64,000 nucleotides of DNA, taken from DATJGR01 sp963735085 (GTDB taxonomy: Bacteria; Pseudomonadota; Gammaproteobacteria; Pseudomonadales; Azotimanducaceae). The notes beneath the pieces were generated by a model. The model was not told where the DNA came from and made no database searches. It saw only the letters and a program-made list of their open reading frames with translations. Location: positions 1,364,001 through 1,428,000 of the forward strand of contig CAVTJP010000002.1 in NCBI GenBank assembly GCA_963735085.1, read 5' to 3'. Shown here piece by piece: positions 47,492 through 56,143 of this stretch. Position 1 is the first letter of the stretch, and every line of letters begins with the position of its first letter. The translations under genes were made by a program, and so were the position numbers.

Positions 47492-48528
47492 CGGGCACTC
47501 CAGAACAGGTCGTCGTTCAGCTGCTGCGTGCGTTTCAAATACAGCAGCTGCTTGAGCCGCGTGTAAGCACGGAATTCGAAGTCGGTCGCGGAAAAATCGA
47601 TTCGTTCGAACAGCGCACGCAATTCTTCGGCGCCTTGTCGCGCGGTCCAGCGTGTCTTGAACCCCGGCAACTGGTTGGCAATCTTGTCGAACGACACGCG
47701 ATAGCTGCGGTTGTCGCCGCTCGGCGCCCCGGCAGACACTTCGCAACCCGGAAACGCCTGTGCAACGATGTCTGCAATTTCGCGCACGCGGTAGTTCTCC
47801 GCCGAACTGCCGACGTTGAAAATTTCGCCGTTGATACGCTCCGCCGGCGCCACGAGGGCACACCGTACCGCCTCGATAATGTCTTCGATGTGGACGATCG
47901 GCCGCCAGGGACTACCGTCACTGACCATCGCAATCTTCCCTCTCGTCCACGCGAGTGCACACAGGTCGTTCAATACGATATCGAAGCGCATGCGCGGCGA
48001 CGGACGGTATGCGGTGGCGTTGCGCAAGAACGTGACGCAGAAAGCGTCGTCCGCCATGGGCTTCAGATCGCGCTCAACGTTGGCCTTGCAGTGTGCGTAC
48101 GCGGTCTGCGGATTGATTGGCGAGGTCTCGTCCAATGATTCGTTGCCGGTACCGACGCCATAAACACTGCACGACGACGCATACACGAAGCGCGACACGC
48201 CAGCCTGTTTGGCGGCGTTCGCAATCCTCACCGAGCCTTCATGATTGATCTTGAACGTGATCTCAGGTCTGTTCTGGCCAAGCGGATCGTTCGAAAGCTC
48301 CGCCAGGTGCACCACGGCATCGAAGCCTTCGAAATCGTGTGGCGTCACGGTTCGCAGATCTTTATAGATCGTCGCCGGTGCGACTGGCATGCCCACCGGG
48401 TCGATATACAGACACGCATCGCGATAGAAACCGGTATCCAGACCGGTAATCTCGTGCCCATCGCCGGCCAGAATCGGCGCCATACGCGCGCCTATGTAAC
48501 CTTCGGTACCGGTAACGAGGACTTTCAC
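47488..48528 (-). CDS. NAD-dependent sugar epimerase/dehydratase
   Basis: A 346-residue extended short-chain dehydrogenase: NAD-binding VTGTEGYIGARM at the N-terminus, FVYASSCSVYG with the catalytic Ser, and YAHCK giving the Tyr-x-x-x-Lys pair. SPWRPIVHIEDII is typical of UDP-sugar 4-epimerases and 4,6-dehydratases acting on nucleotide sugars. The start is GTG 48528 with AGGAG ten bases upstream. It belongs to the polysaccharide cluster, downstream of the DUF5989 gene on the same strand. Confidence 0.88.
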   Translation of the reverse strand: MKVLVTGTEGYIGARMAPILAGDGHEITGLDTGFYRDACLYIDPVGMPVAPATIYKDLRTVTPHDFEGFDAVVHLAELSNDPLGQNRPEITFKINHEGSVRIANAAKQAGVSRFVYASSCSVYGVGTGNESLDETSPINPQTAYAHCKANVERDLKPMADDAFCVTFLRNATAYRPSPRMRFDIVLNDLCALAWTRGKIAMVSDGSPWRPIVHIEDIIEAVRCALVAPAERINGEIFNVGSSAENYRVREIADIVAQAFPGCEVSAGAPSGDNRSYRVSFDKIANQLPGFKTRWTARQGAEELRALFERIDFSATDFEFRAYTRLKQLLYLKRTQQLNDDLFWSAR

Positions 48529-48564
48529 TGACTACTCCTGGTTGATCGCAATTGCGCCTCGCCG

Positions 48565-48717
48565 CTAGAACAGCGTGTAGATGAACGGCGCCACCGCAGA
48601 GCCTTGCGCGAACACCAACAACCCACCCAGCAACACCATGACGAGGATGATCGGCGCCAGCCACAGCTTCTTGCGCTGGCGCATGAATTGCCACAGATCA
48701 CGCAGAAATTCGATCAT
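48565..48717 (-). CDS. DUF5989-family small membrane protein
   Basis: A 50-residue protein: a charged N-terminal stretch (MIEFLRDLWQFMRQRKKLWL), then one transmembrane helix (APIILVMVLLGGLLVFAQG) and SAVAPFIYTLF, the DUF5989 signature. The family is nearly always found with an SxtJ-type protein and a carbamoyltransferase, as here. Its start overlaps the stop of the SxtJ gene (TAATG). Function is unknown, perhaps a membrane anchor for glycan synthesis. Confidence 0.85.
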   Translation of the reverse strand: MIEFLRDLWQFMRQRKKLWLAPIILVMVLLGGLLVFAQGSAVAPFIYTLF

Positions 48718-49130
48718 TAAAACGGATTCTCCAGGTTGTTCCGCGGCGGCCGCTCGCTCACTACGCGATAACTCGACACGTTGCGGTCCAGGCGGCGTCG
48801 TAGCGGATCGTAACGCCGCAGCCGCATCACCCATCCCACCGGGACGAACAGCAGTATGAATATGACACCCAGCACCAGCGGCGTCGTCACCTTATTGAGC
48901 AATAGTCCAAACCGCATCCAGCCCTGGTAAACCGGGCGCAGCGAACCCGGCGCAAGCGCTGCGCATATGCCCAGCACCGCGAGCACGAACCACGGCCACA
49001 GCGGAAACGCGCGCTCCAGCAGCCACGGGAACACAACCCCGAACAAACCAGCAACGAGCGATCCGGATGCGAATCCGAATGTCCGCAACCCGCGCCGGTC
49101 GAGTTCAGGAATGGCGTGTGGCTCTGCCAT
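48717..49130 (-). CDS. SxtJ-like membrane protein
   Basis: A 137-residue protein with three or four transmembrane helices (GFASGSLVAGLFGVVFPWLL, WFVLAVLGICAALAPG, PLVLGVIFILLFVPVGWVM) and a positively charged C-terminus. This matches the SxtJ family named after the saxitoxin cluster, which co-occurs with carbamoyltransferases. Function is unknown. ATG 49130 overlaps the carbamoyltransferase stop by one base, so the three genes are one transcription unit. Confidence 0.8.
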   Translation of the reverse strand: MAEPHAIPELDRRGLRTFGFASGSLVAGLFGVVFPWLLERAFPLWPWFVLAVLGICAALAPGSLRPVYQGWMRFGLLLNKVTTPLVLGVIFILLFVPVGWVMRLRRYDPLRRRLDRNVSSYRVVSERPPRNNLENPF

Positions 49131-50989
49131 CAGTCGAGCTCGAAATCGTGCTGCCAGGAATCATCCTGGATCTGCGCGGGCTGATCCGCCTTCGCAAGTA
49201 TGTAATTTTCCAGTACAAGGTAGTCCATGTCGGTACGCATGAAGCAGCGATAAGCGTCATCCGGCGACCCAACAATCGGCTCACCGCGCACATTGAAAGA
49301 CGTATTGACCAGTACGCCGCAGCCGGTCCGGCGTTCGAATGCACGCAGCAACGCGTGATAGCGCGGATTGGTCTGCGCATGCACCGTTTGCACGCGCGCG
49401 GAATTGTCGACGTGCGTGATCGCTGGTAACTGCGAACGTTTCAGATTCAGTTTTTCGAGGCCGAACAGCTGCTGCTGTTCGGCCGTCAACGCGATGCGCA
49501 ACGCTTCGCGCAGCGGCGCGACGATCAGCATGTAGGGGCTGGCGGTATTCAGCTCGAAGTACTCAGATACGCGTTCGGCGAGCACTGACGGTGCGAATGG
49601 CCGGAACGATTCACGGTGTTTGATCTTCAGGTTCATCACCGACTGCATGCTCGAACTACGCGGATCGCCGATAATCGAGCGCGCGCCCAATGCGCGAGGA
49701 CCGAATTCCATCCGGCCCTGGAACCACCCCACTACGTTGCCGTCATCGAGCAGCGCTGCAACGCGGTCGAACAGTTCTTCATCGCCGGCACGTTCATAGC
49801 TCGCCCCGACCACATCCATCGCATGCTGGATCTCCACATCGTCGAACCGTGGACCGAGATACGCGCCGCGCATTGCATCTTCAGCGACTACGCGGCGTGG
49901 CTGACCCAGGTACTCGTGCCACACCGTGGCTGCCGCGCCCAGCGCGCCACCGGCATCGCCCGCCGCGGGTTGCACCCAGATTGATTCGAACGGACCCTCG
50001 CGCAGAATCCGGCCGTTGGCGACACAATTCAGCGCAACACCGCCAGCCAGACACAGATTGGACTCACCAGTCTCCTTGTGCAGCGTCCGCACGAGACGCA
50101 GCACCACCTCTTCGGTGACCGCCTGAATCGATGCGGCGATATCCATCTCGCGTTGCGTCAAGCGCGCTTCGGGCGACCGCGGCGGCCCCCCGAACAGCGC
50201 GTCGAATCGGGCGTTCGTCATCGTCAGGCCGGTGCAGTAGTCGAAGTACCTCATATCCAGTGCAAACGTGCCGTCTCGCTTCAGGTCGAGCAGGTTGTCG
50301 TAAATCGCATCCACATAGCGGGGCTCGCCGTAAGGCGCCAGCCCCATCAGCTTGTACTCGCCGGAATTCACTTTGAAGCCGGTGTAGTAGGTGAACGCCG
50401 AGTACAGCAATCCTAGCGAGTGTGGGAAATCGATCTCCCACAGCGGCGTCAACTCATGCTCGTGCCCGAGCCAGGCGGTGGTCGTCGCCCACTCCCCCAC
50501 CCCGTCCAGGCACAGCACCGCTGCGCAATCGAACGGACTCGGATAAAACGCCGACGCGGCGTGCGACTGGTGGTGCCCGCCAAACAACAGCGCCGGCAAC
50601 TCAGCCCGCTTGCATGCACCGAGCTGCGAAAGCTCACGCTTCAGTGTCGATTTCAGATACAGCTTTTCTTTGAGCCAGACCGGCATCGCAGAGAGAAAGG
50701 AGCGAAATCCGTTTGGCGCGTAGCTGAAATACGTCTCGAGCAACCGCTCGAATTTGATCAGCGGTTTGTCGTAAAACACCACGTAGTCGAGATCGTTCAA
50801 CGCGATGTGGCCTTCCGCAAGGCAGTACCCAATCGCACGCGCCGGAAACTGTGGGTCGTGTTTTTTGCGGGAAAATCGTTCTTCCTGGGCGGCCGCTACA
50901 ATCTCGCCATCGCGCAGCAATGCAGCCGCACTGTCGTGATAGTAGGCGGATATCCCAAGAATATGCGTCGCCTTGGCAGCGTCTGTCAT
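49130..50989 (-). CDS. NodU/CmcH-type carbamoyltransferase
   Basis: A 619-residue carbamoyltransferase. The N-terminal ASKHA-type domain starts ILGISAYYHDSAAALLRDG, with LLFGGHHQSHAASAFYPSP carrying conserved metal-binding His residues and CLDGVGEWATT. The C-terminal half has LAGGVALNCVANGRILRE, GRMEFGPRALGARSIIGDP and the ending VNTSFNVRGEPIVGSP. It transfers a carbamoyl group from carbamoyl phosphate to a hydroxyl, probably on a sugar of the exported polymer. It is the first gene of a unit with the SxtJ-like and DUF5989 genes and the epimerase. Confidence 0.9.
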   Translation of the reverse strand: MTDAAKATHILGISAYYHDSAAALLRDGEIVAAAQEERFSRKKHDPQFPARAIGYCLAEGHIALNDLDYVVFYDKPLIKFERLLETYFSYAPNGFRSFLSAMPVWLKEKLYLKSTLKRELSQLGACKRAELPALLFGGHHQSHAASAFYPSPFDCAAVLCLDGVGEWATTTAWLGHEHELTPLWEIDFPHSLGLLYSAFTYYTGFKVNSGEYKLMGLAPYGEPRYVDAIYDNLLDLKRDGTFALDMRYFDYCTGLTMTNARFDALFGGPPRSPEARLTQREMDIAASIQAVTEEVVLRLVRTLHKETGESNLCLAGGVALNCVANGRILREGPFESIWVQPAAGDAGGALGAAATVWHEYLGQPRRVVAEDAMRGAYLGPRFDDVEIQHAMDVVGASYERAGDEELFDRVAALLDDGNVVGWFQGRMEFGPRALGARSIIGDPRSSSMQSVMNLKIKHRESFRPFAPSVLAERVSEYFELNTASPYMLIVAPLREALRIALTAEQQQLFGLEKLNLKRSQLPAITHVDNSARVQTVHAQTNPRYHALLRAFERRTGCGVLVNTSFNVRGEPIVGSPDDAYRCFMRTDMDYLVLENYILAKADQPAQIQDDSWQHDFELD

Positions 50990-51000
50990 GTTCGACCAGG

Positions 51001-52167
51001 TCAATAGGACTTCGGCAACCCGAGTACGTGCTCGGACACGTAGTTCATGATCATCTCCTGGGAGATTGGCGCGATACGCATCAGCCTTGCTTCCCGCCAA
51101 TACCGCTCGACGTGATACTCGCGCGCGTAGCCGAACCCACCGTGCGTCTGCACCGCCTGATCCGCGGCCTGAAACGCCGCGTCTGCGGCGAGCCATTTCG
51201 CCATGTTTGCCTCCGCGCCGCAGGGTTCGCCCGCGTCGAGTTTCCAGGCGGCCTTGCGCACCATCAATTCGGCGGCGTCCAGCCGCGTGCGTGCCTCCGC
51301 CAACGGAAACGCCACGCCCTGGTTCTGGCCAATCGGCCGACCAAAAACGACCCGTTCTGAAGCGTAGTTCACGGCGCGACGCAACGCAGCACGGCCGATG
51401 CCGATGGCCTCCGAGGCGACCAGAATGCGTTCCGCGTTCAGCCCGTCGAGCAGGTAGCGAAATCCCTTTCCCTCTTCACCGACCCGGTCCGTCACGCGCA
51501 CCGGCAAATCGTCGTAGACGACCTCGCACGTCGCCACCGCATTGCGGCCCAGTTTATCGATCGGCGAGATTTTGACCTCGGGGCGCTGCAGTTCCGCCAA
51601 CAATAGTGTTAAGCCGTCGGTGCGGCGTGCGCAGTTGTCGAGCGGCGTCGTGCGGACCAACAACAACACGCGCTCCGAGTCGAGCGCCTTGGTTGTCCAG
51701 ACCTTGCGGCCCTTGACCAGGTAGTGGTCGCCATCACGACGCGCGAACGTCTTGATCGATGCCGTGTCGGTGCCAGCGTCGGGTTCGGTTACACCGAATG
51801 CAACGTGCAGTTCGCCACTGGCGACCCTCGGCAGATAGGTCTGCTTCATCTCGTCGCTGCCATGGCGCACCACCGGATGCATGCCGAAGATCGACAGGTG
51901 AATCGCGCTGGCACCGTTCATCGCGGCACCCGACGCGGCAACCTCCTCCAGCACGATCGATGCCTCGGCGATGCCGCGGCCGCTGCCGCCGTATGCCTCC
52001 GGAATCGCGACGCCGATCCAACCCGCGTTGGCCATCGCCGCATAAAACGCCCACGGAAATTCATGATCGTGGTCTAGCTGCGACCAATAGACATCCGGGT
52101 AGTCGGCGCACACCTTGCGCACCGCATCGCGAATCAGCGTGTGTTCCTCGGTTTCGGTGAAGTCCAT
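51001..52167 (-). CDS. Acyl-CoA dehydrogenase
   Basis: A 388-residue dehydrogenase. FAD contacts lie in FGVTEPDAGTDTASIKT and VKGRKVWTTKALDSERVLLL. The helical C-terminus has QTHGGFGYAREYHVERYWRE. The catalytic Glu position of the short-chain type is not GTSEIQ but ISQEMIMNYV, as in a subset of bacterial members. AGAGGGGG precedes ATG 52167. It is divergent from a MaoC gene across 99 bp. A diverged second copy of its last codons remains at 45204-45293. Confidence 0.88.
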   Translation of the reverse strand: MDFTETEEHTLIRDAVRKVCADYPDVYWSQLDHDHEFPWAFYAAMANAGWIGVAIPEAYGGSGRGIAEASIVLEEVAASGAAMNGASAIHLSIFGMHPVVRHGSDEMKQTYLPRVASGELHVAFGVTEPDAGTDTASIKTFARRDGDHYLVKGRKVWTTKALDSERVLLLVRTTPLDNCARRTDGLTLLLAELQRPEVKISPIDKLGRNAVATCEVVYDDLPVRVTDRVGEEGKGFRYLLDGLNAERILVASEAIGIGRAALRRAVNYASERVVFGRPIGQNQGVAFPLAEARTRLDAAELMVRKAAWKLDAGEPCGAEANMAKWLAADAAFQAADQAVQTHGGFGYAREYHVERYWREARLMRIAPISQEMIMNYVSEHVLGLPKSY

Positions 52168-52266
52168 CGATCCCCCTCTCATCAATCACAAGCAGCATGG
52201 CGAGCGTCTTGGCAAGCACCGCAGCATCAGCTTAAAGTCTGTCGTCGTCTTTCAGCCAGCACCGCA

Positions 52267-52725
52267 ATGGCCGGCAAATACTTCGAAGAACTCGACGAAG
52301 GTGCGTCGTTCACTCATCAACCGTCGCGGACGGTCACCGAGACCGACAATCTGTTGTTCAGCGCGCTGACGTTGAACCCGCAGCCACTGCATCTCGACGC
52401 CGAGTTCGCGCGTAGCACCCAACACGGTCAGATCCTTGTCAACAGCATCTTTACGCTCGGGCTGGTGGTTGGACTATCGGTGGGTGATACCACACTGGGC
52501 ACCACGCTGGGCAATCTCGGATTCGACAAGATCAGTTTCCCGCATCCAGTGTTCATCGGCGACACCATTACCGCCCATACGCAGGTTGTCAGCAAGCGCG
52601 AATCGTCATCGAAGCACGACCGCGGCGTCGTGACGTTCGAGCACCAGGGCATAAATCAGCGTGGCGAGGTGGTCTGCTCCTGCACTCGCGGCGCGATGAT
52701 GATGAAGCGCCCCGCCGGTGTCTGA
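52267..52725 (+). CDS. MaoC-like hydratase (3)
   Basis: A 152-residue hot-dog domain protein. YFEELDEGASFTHQPSRTVT, then TETDNLLFSALTLNPQPLHL with the Asp and His expected at the active site, and FPHPVFIGDTITAHTQVVS. It is similar in layout to the MaoC proteins at 19332 and 19837. It overlaps the following CitE-like gene by 8 bp, so hydration and cleavage of one acyl-CoA are probably linked. The dehydrogenase on the other strand could make the enoyl-CoA. Confidence 0.86.
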   Translation: MAGKYFEELDEGASFTHQPSRTVTETDNLLFSALTLNPQPLHLDAEFARSTQHGQILVNSIFTLGLVVGLSVGDTTLGTTLGNLGFDKISFPHPVFIGDTITAHTQVVSKRESSSKHDRGVVTFEHQGINQRGEVVCSCTRGAMMMKRPAGV

Positions 52726-53620
52726 CCCGCCGCGCCTGCGCCGGTCCGCGCATTTCGTGCCCGGTGCCAGCGAGAAGATGCTACTGAAGTCGCTTGAAAC
52801 CGCCGCGGACTGTCTGGTACTGGATCTCGAAGACGCGGTGACGCCGGAACGCAAGCCCGACGCACGCCAGGTCATCGCGGGCTGGCTAAGAGATGTCGAC
52901 TTCGGCCGCCAGGAACGTACCGTGCGGATGAATCCGCTGGATACCCCCTGGGGGCTCGACGATCTACGGATGACGATGCGGTACCCACCGGATGCGTATG
53001 TCGTACCCAAGATTCGCTGCCTCGCAGACATCGAAGCGATCGATACGCAGCTTGCCCAACTAGAGGCTGCCTATGGACATCCGGTCGGCGACGTCGGCCT
53101 GATCCTGGTGGCCACGGAAACCCCACAGGGCGTTCTCAATCTCCCGACCTTCACCCAATGCAAACGCGTCACGGCGCTGTCGTGGGGCGCGGAAGACCTC
53201 GCCGCCGCGATGGGTGCGCGCCGCAACCGCAACGAGCACGGCGAGTACCTCGAGGTTTTCAAATACTGTCGGACCCAGACCCTGTTGTGCGCGACCGCCG
53301 GAAACGTGCAACCGCTCGATACGGTATACGTCGATATCAAGAACCTCGATGGGCTTCGCGACGAGTGCCGGACGAGCGCGTGGATGGGCTACACCGGCAA
53401 AATTACCATCCACCCCGACCAGATTCCGATTGTGAATGAGCTGTTCTCACCGTCGGCCGAAGAAGTCGAACAGGCACAGGCACTGCTCGAGGCATTCGAC
53501 GTGGCACAGCGCGATGGGAAGATGGCGTTCAGCTTCAACGGCCAAATGGTCGACGTGCCGCACCTGGTTCGCGCCCGCACCATCCTCGATCGCGCACGCC
53601 GGATTCTCCCCGACGCGTGA
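52718..53620 (+). CDS. CitE-like beta-hydroxyacyl-CoA lyase (2)
   Basis: A 300-residue CitE-family lyase. RRSAHFVPGASEKMLLKSL, the metal site LVLDLEDAVTPERKPDAR, RTVRMNPLDTPWGLDDL, ILVATETPQGVLNL with a metal-ligand Glu, and GKITIHPDQIPIVNELF. GTG 52718 is the apparent start, inside the MaoC gene. It is clearly diverged from the lyase at 21545. Likely substrates are beta-hydroxyacyl-CoAs such as malyl- or citramalyl-CoA; this cannot be decided here. Confidence 0.86.
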   Translation: MSDPPRLRRSAHFVPGASEKMLLKSLETAADCLVLDLEDAVTPERKPDARQVIAGWLRDVDFGRQERTVRMNPLDTPWGLDDLRMTMRYPPDAYVVPKIRCLADIEAIDTQLAQLEAAYGHPVGDVGLILVATETPQGVLNLPTFTQCKRVTALSWGAEDLAAAMGARRNRNEHGEYLEVFKYCRTQTLLCATAGNVQPLDTVYVDIKNLDGLRDECRTSAWMGYTGKITIHPDQIPIVNELFSPSAEEVEQAQALLEAFDVAQRDGKMAFSFNGQMVDVPHLVRARTILDRARRILPDA

Positions 53621-53626
53621 CGCGTG

Positions 53627-54970
53627 ATGACGCCGAACGACTACAGCGTATCCGCCCGGCTCACGTTTTATTTGTTCGTCCTGGAAGCCGGGATCGTGCT
53701 CATCTTTGCGACGCTCTACAAGGCGCCGACACTCGACACCTCGTTTCTCACCACGCGATTCGCAGTGCTGATGCTCGTGGGGATTGGCGCGTGCGCCGCC
53801 GGTGGAGCGGGTCTCTTCAGATCACGTAGAAAAGGTCGCGCGATCGCGTTGGCGATCAGCGTGAATTTAGTTACCGTCGCCGCAGCGCTCGCGATCAGCG
53901 AGACGGTGTTGCGACTACTGGAGCGCACCTCGGGCGAAGGTGTCGCAATAGGCAGTGTGCAGCTGCGACCTACGTGGCCAGAGCTGGTCGACCAAGTCCG
54001 CGCGATGCCGCCCAACGACACGTCGTTCTTTGTCTACGACGCGGAGCTCGGCTGGAGCGTCGGCCCGAGTCGCCGGAGCACGGATGGTCTGTACGCCAGC
54101 AGCGCCGAGGGGATCCGCAGCGCGATGCCCGGTGTCCGCTATGCCGATGCATCGCCCGAGAACCGCGTCGCGCTGATCGGCGACTCCAATGCGTTATCGC
54201 TGGAGGTACCGTTCGAGGATTCGTGGGGCTACCACATGGGACAGTTGCTCGGTGATACGTTCCAAGTGCTCAACTTCGGCGTAGACGGGTACGGCATCGA
54301 TCAGGTGTACCTTCGCTATTTGCGCGATGTGCGGCCGTGGAAGCCGAACGTGGTGCTGGTCGGTTTCATTCAGCACGATTTGTATCGTTCGATGGCAGTG
54401 TATCCGTTCATCAGCTTCGGTTGGGGTGGCCATCTGGTGAAACCGAGATTCGATCTCGTCGACAACCGCCTCGTAGTCGTGAATCGGCCCTTGCCCACGC
54501 CGCAGCAAATTATGCACGCGGCGCATCCCGGTGACCTGCCATTCATCAACTACGATCCAGGATATGTGAGCCAGGACTGGGATTGGCGCTTCGAGCGAGG
54601 CCCGTTGCTGTTGCGACTGCTGACGTCGATATGGCCGCGATGGCCGAACGCTCACGCCCTCGGCAACGCCGATGCGAAGGCGTTGAACGTCAGACTGCTG
54701 GTGGAGTTGGTGGGCGCGATTCGACGCGACGGTGCAACGCCGTTGCTGGTGTACCTGCCGAGCCGCAGCAACGGCAGTGCGTTCGCCCGAGCCACCCTCA
54801 GCGCGACCAGGCTGCCGTACATCGACATGACCCGCTGCGTTTCACGCGTGCCGAAGTCGCTTCGCCGCGTGCCATCCGGTGCGCATTACTCGGGTGCAGG
54901 AAACGAGGCGATTGCCCAATGCACCGCGCCAGAGGTACGCGCCGCGACCGTATCCAAAAAGCAGAACTGA
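53627..54970 (+). CDS. Membrane-anchored SGNH-hydrolase-like protein
   Basis: A 447-residue protein with three N-terminal hydrophobic helices (about residues 13-30, 45-63 and 73-95) and a C-terminal SGNH-type domain: VALIGDSNALSLEVPFEDSW carries the block I Gly-Asp-Ser nucleophile, and GFIQHDLYRS gives a later motif. SGNH enzymes attached to the membrane often acetylate or deacetylate glycans. The late block V Asp-x-x-His is not obvious, so activity is uncertain. A GTG three bases earlier is an alternative start. It lies between the CitE-like gene and the Wza locus. Confidence 0.68.
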   Translation: MTPNDYSVSARLTFYLFVLEAGIVLIFATLYKAPTLDTSFLTTRFAVLMLVGIGACAAGGAGLFRSRRKGRAIALAISVNLVTVAAALAISETVLRLLERTSGEGVAIGSVQLRPTWPELVDQVRAMPPNDTSFFVYDAELGWSVGPSRRSTDGLYASSAEGIRSAMPGVRYADASPENRVALIGDSNALSLEVPFEDSWGYHMGQLLGDTFQVLNFGVDGYGIDQVYLRYLRDVRPWKPNVVLVGFIQHDLYRSMAVYPFISFGWGGHLVKPRFDLVDNRLVVVNRPLPTPQQIMHAAHPGDLPFINYDPGYVSQDWDWRFERGPLLLRLLTSIWPRWPNAHALGNADAKALNVRLLVELVGAIRRDGATPLLVYLPSRSNGSAFARATLSATRLPYIDMTRCVSRVPKSLRRVPSGAHYSGAGNEAIAQCTAPEVRAATVSKKQN

Positions 54971-55016
54971 CCGGGATCGTGGAGTTCGTGTCTCATCAGA
55001 CGAAGACACGACGACG

Positions 55017-55304
55017 CTAGAAGCGTCCCTCCTTTTCGACGTATTTTGTAAGCCCCCGCAGGTCGTACGCAGCTGTGTGCGTGTCGAGCACGAACTCCCG
55101 AATCGCAGTCAGCGCAGCAGTCGGATCTTCGGCTGCATTGAGCACGTGCTTTAGAATGCTCGCCTCAACCTGTGCTTCGAATTCCGATTGGAACGGCCCC
55201 ACGTCGATCCCCTCTCGGGTGTGGAAGTACCACGCCTCGTTCACACGAAACACGCGGTTCGATCGAAACCACGTTCTCGCGGTCTCGTTGCTGCGCTGCT
55301 CCAT
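55017..55304 (-). CDS. DUF6316-family protein
   Basis: A 95-residue soluble protein. The core RSNRVFRVNEAWYFHTREGI is followed by VGPFQSEFEAQVEASILKHV, the pattern of DUF6316. Function is unknown; the family occurs near the cell-envelope genes of some gammaproteobacteria. GGAG nine bases before ATG 55304 sets the start; an upstream ATG at 55346 is possible. It diverges from the Wza gene. Confidence 0.7.
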   Translation of the reverse strand: MEQRSNETARTWFRSNRVFRVNEAWYFHTREGIDVGPFQSEFEAQVEASILKHVLNAAEDPTAALTAIREFVLDTHTAAYDLRGLTKYVEKEGRF

Positions 55305-55498
55305 CAGTTGTGCTCCGCTGGTGTACGACTGTGAATTCTGTCGCATCGACGCTGCGGATTCTGTCGTTGCGTTGTTGGCGATGTAACCGAAACGCGCCCC
55401 AGATTGGATACGTCTTGCTGACACATCCCGTGACCTGTAGGTGTCCAAACGTGCGGCTGCCGTTTATCATCAAACGGCATCATCAGATCGGAGCAGCG

Positions 55499-56110
55499 AT
55501 GTATCGGCAGGTGAGATATTGGATAGTTGCGCTGGCTTGGTTGCTACTCGGCGCATGCGCGACGCAGTCCAAACCTCCACCAGAGGACACCAACCCGGGA
55601 CCAGCGTTCGCCAAGGAATACCGCATCGGCGTCGGCGACAACCTCAAAGTCGACGTGTATCGAAATCCCGACCTGTCGGTCTCGGTGTTGGTGCGCCCCG
55701 ACGGCAAAATCACTGTGCCGGTGGCAGGTGATGTCGCGGTCGGCGGACACACGCCCGAAGAGGTCAGCAAAGTCATTGCGGCGGCGCTTGCCGAATATGT
55801 ACGCGATCCGATTGTCACCACGACCGTGGTCGGCATGGGGAGTAACGAGTACCTGACCCGCGTGCGTGTCACCGGCGCCGTCAACAAACCCACGTCCATG
55901 CCGTATCAAAACGGCATGACGGTGTTGGATGTGGTTCTGGAATCGGGTGGCGTCAACGAATTCGCCAATCCCGGCGGAACGGTCCTGTACCGCGCGTCCG
56001 GAAAGCACTTGAAGATTCGCCTGGATAGGCTGCTGAAAGGCGCCGATATGAGCACGAACTACGCGGTCAAACCCGGTGATCTAATCACCGTACCGGAGCG
56101 GTTGTTCTAG
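55499..56110 (+). CDS. Wza-type polysaccharide export lipoprotein
   Basis: A 203-residue outer-membrane lipoprotein (signal MYRQVRYWIVALAWLLLGAC, lipobox LGAC). Its Poly_export domain has EYRIGVGDNLKVDVYRNPDL and VLVRPDGKITVPVAGDV, then an SLBB domain (VRVTGAVNKPTSMPYQNGMT, GGVNEFANPGGTVLYR). It forms part of the channel that exports capsule or exopolysaccharide. The size and form match the XrtA/PEP-CTERM-associated export proteins. No Wzc-type kinase or exosortase is in the window. An outer-membrane barrel gene follows. Confidence 0.88.
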   Translation: MYRQVRYWIVALAWLLLGACATQSKPPPEDTNPGPAFAKEYRIGVGDNLKVDVYRNPDLSVSVLVRPDGKITVPVAGDVAVGGHTPEEVSKVIAAALAEYVRDPIVTTTVVGMGSNEYLTRVRVTGAVNKPTSMPYQNGMTVLDVVLESGGVNEFANPGGTVLYRASGKHLKIRLDRLLKGADMSTNYAVKPGDLITVPERLF

Positions 56111-56143
56111 CGTCCGTTTCGATTCGTATGGGGAGATCCGAAA

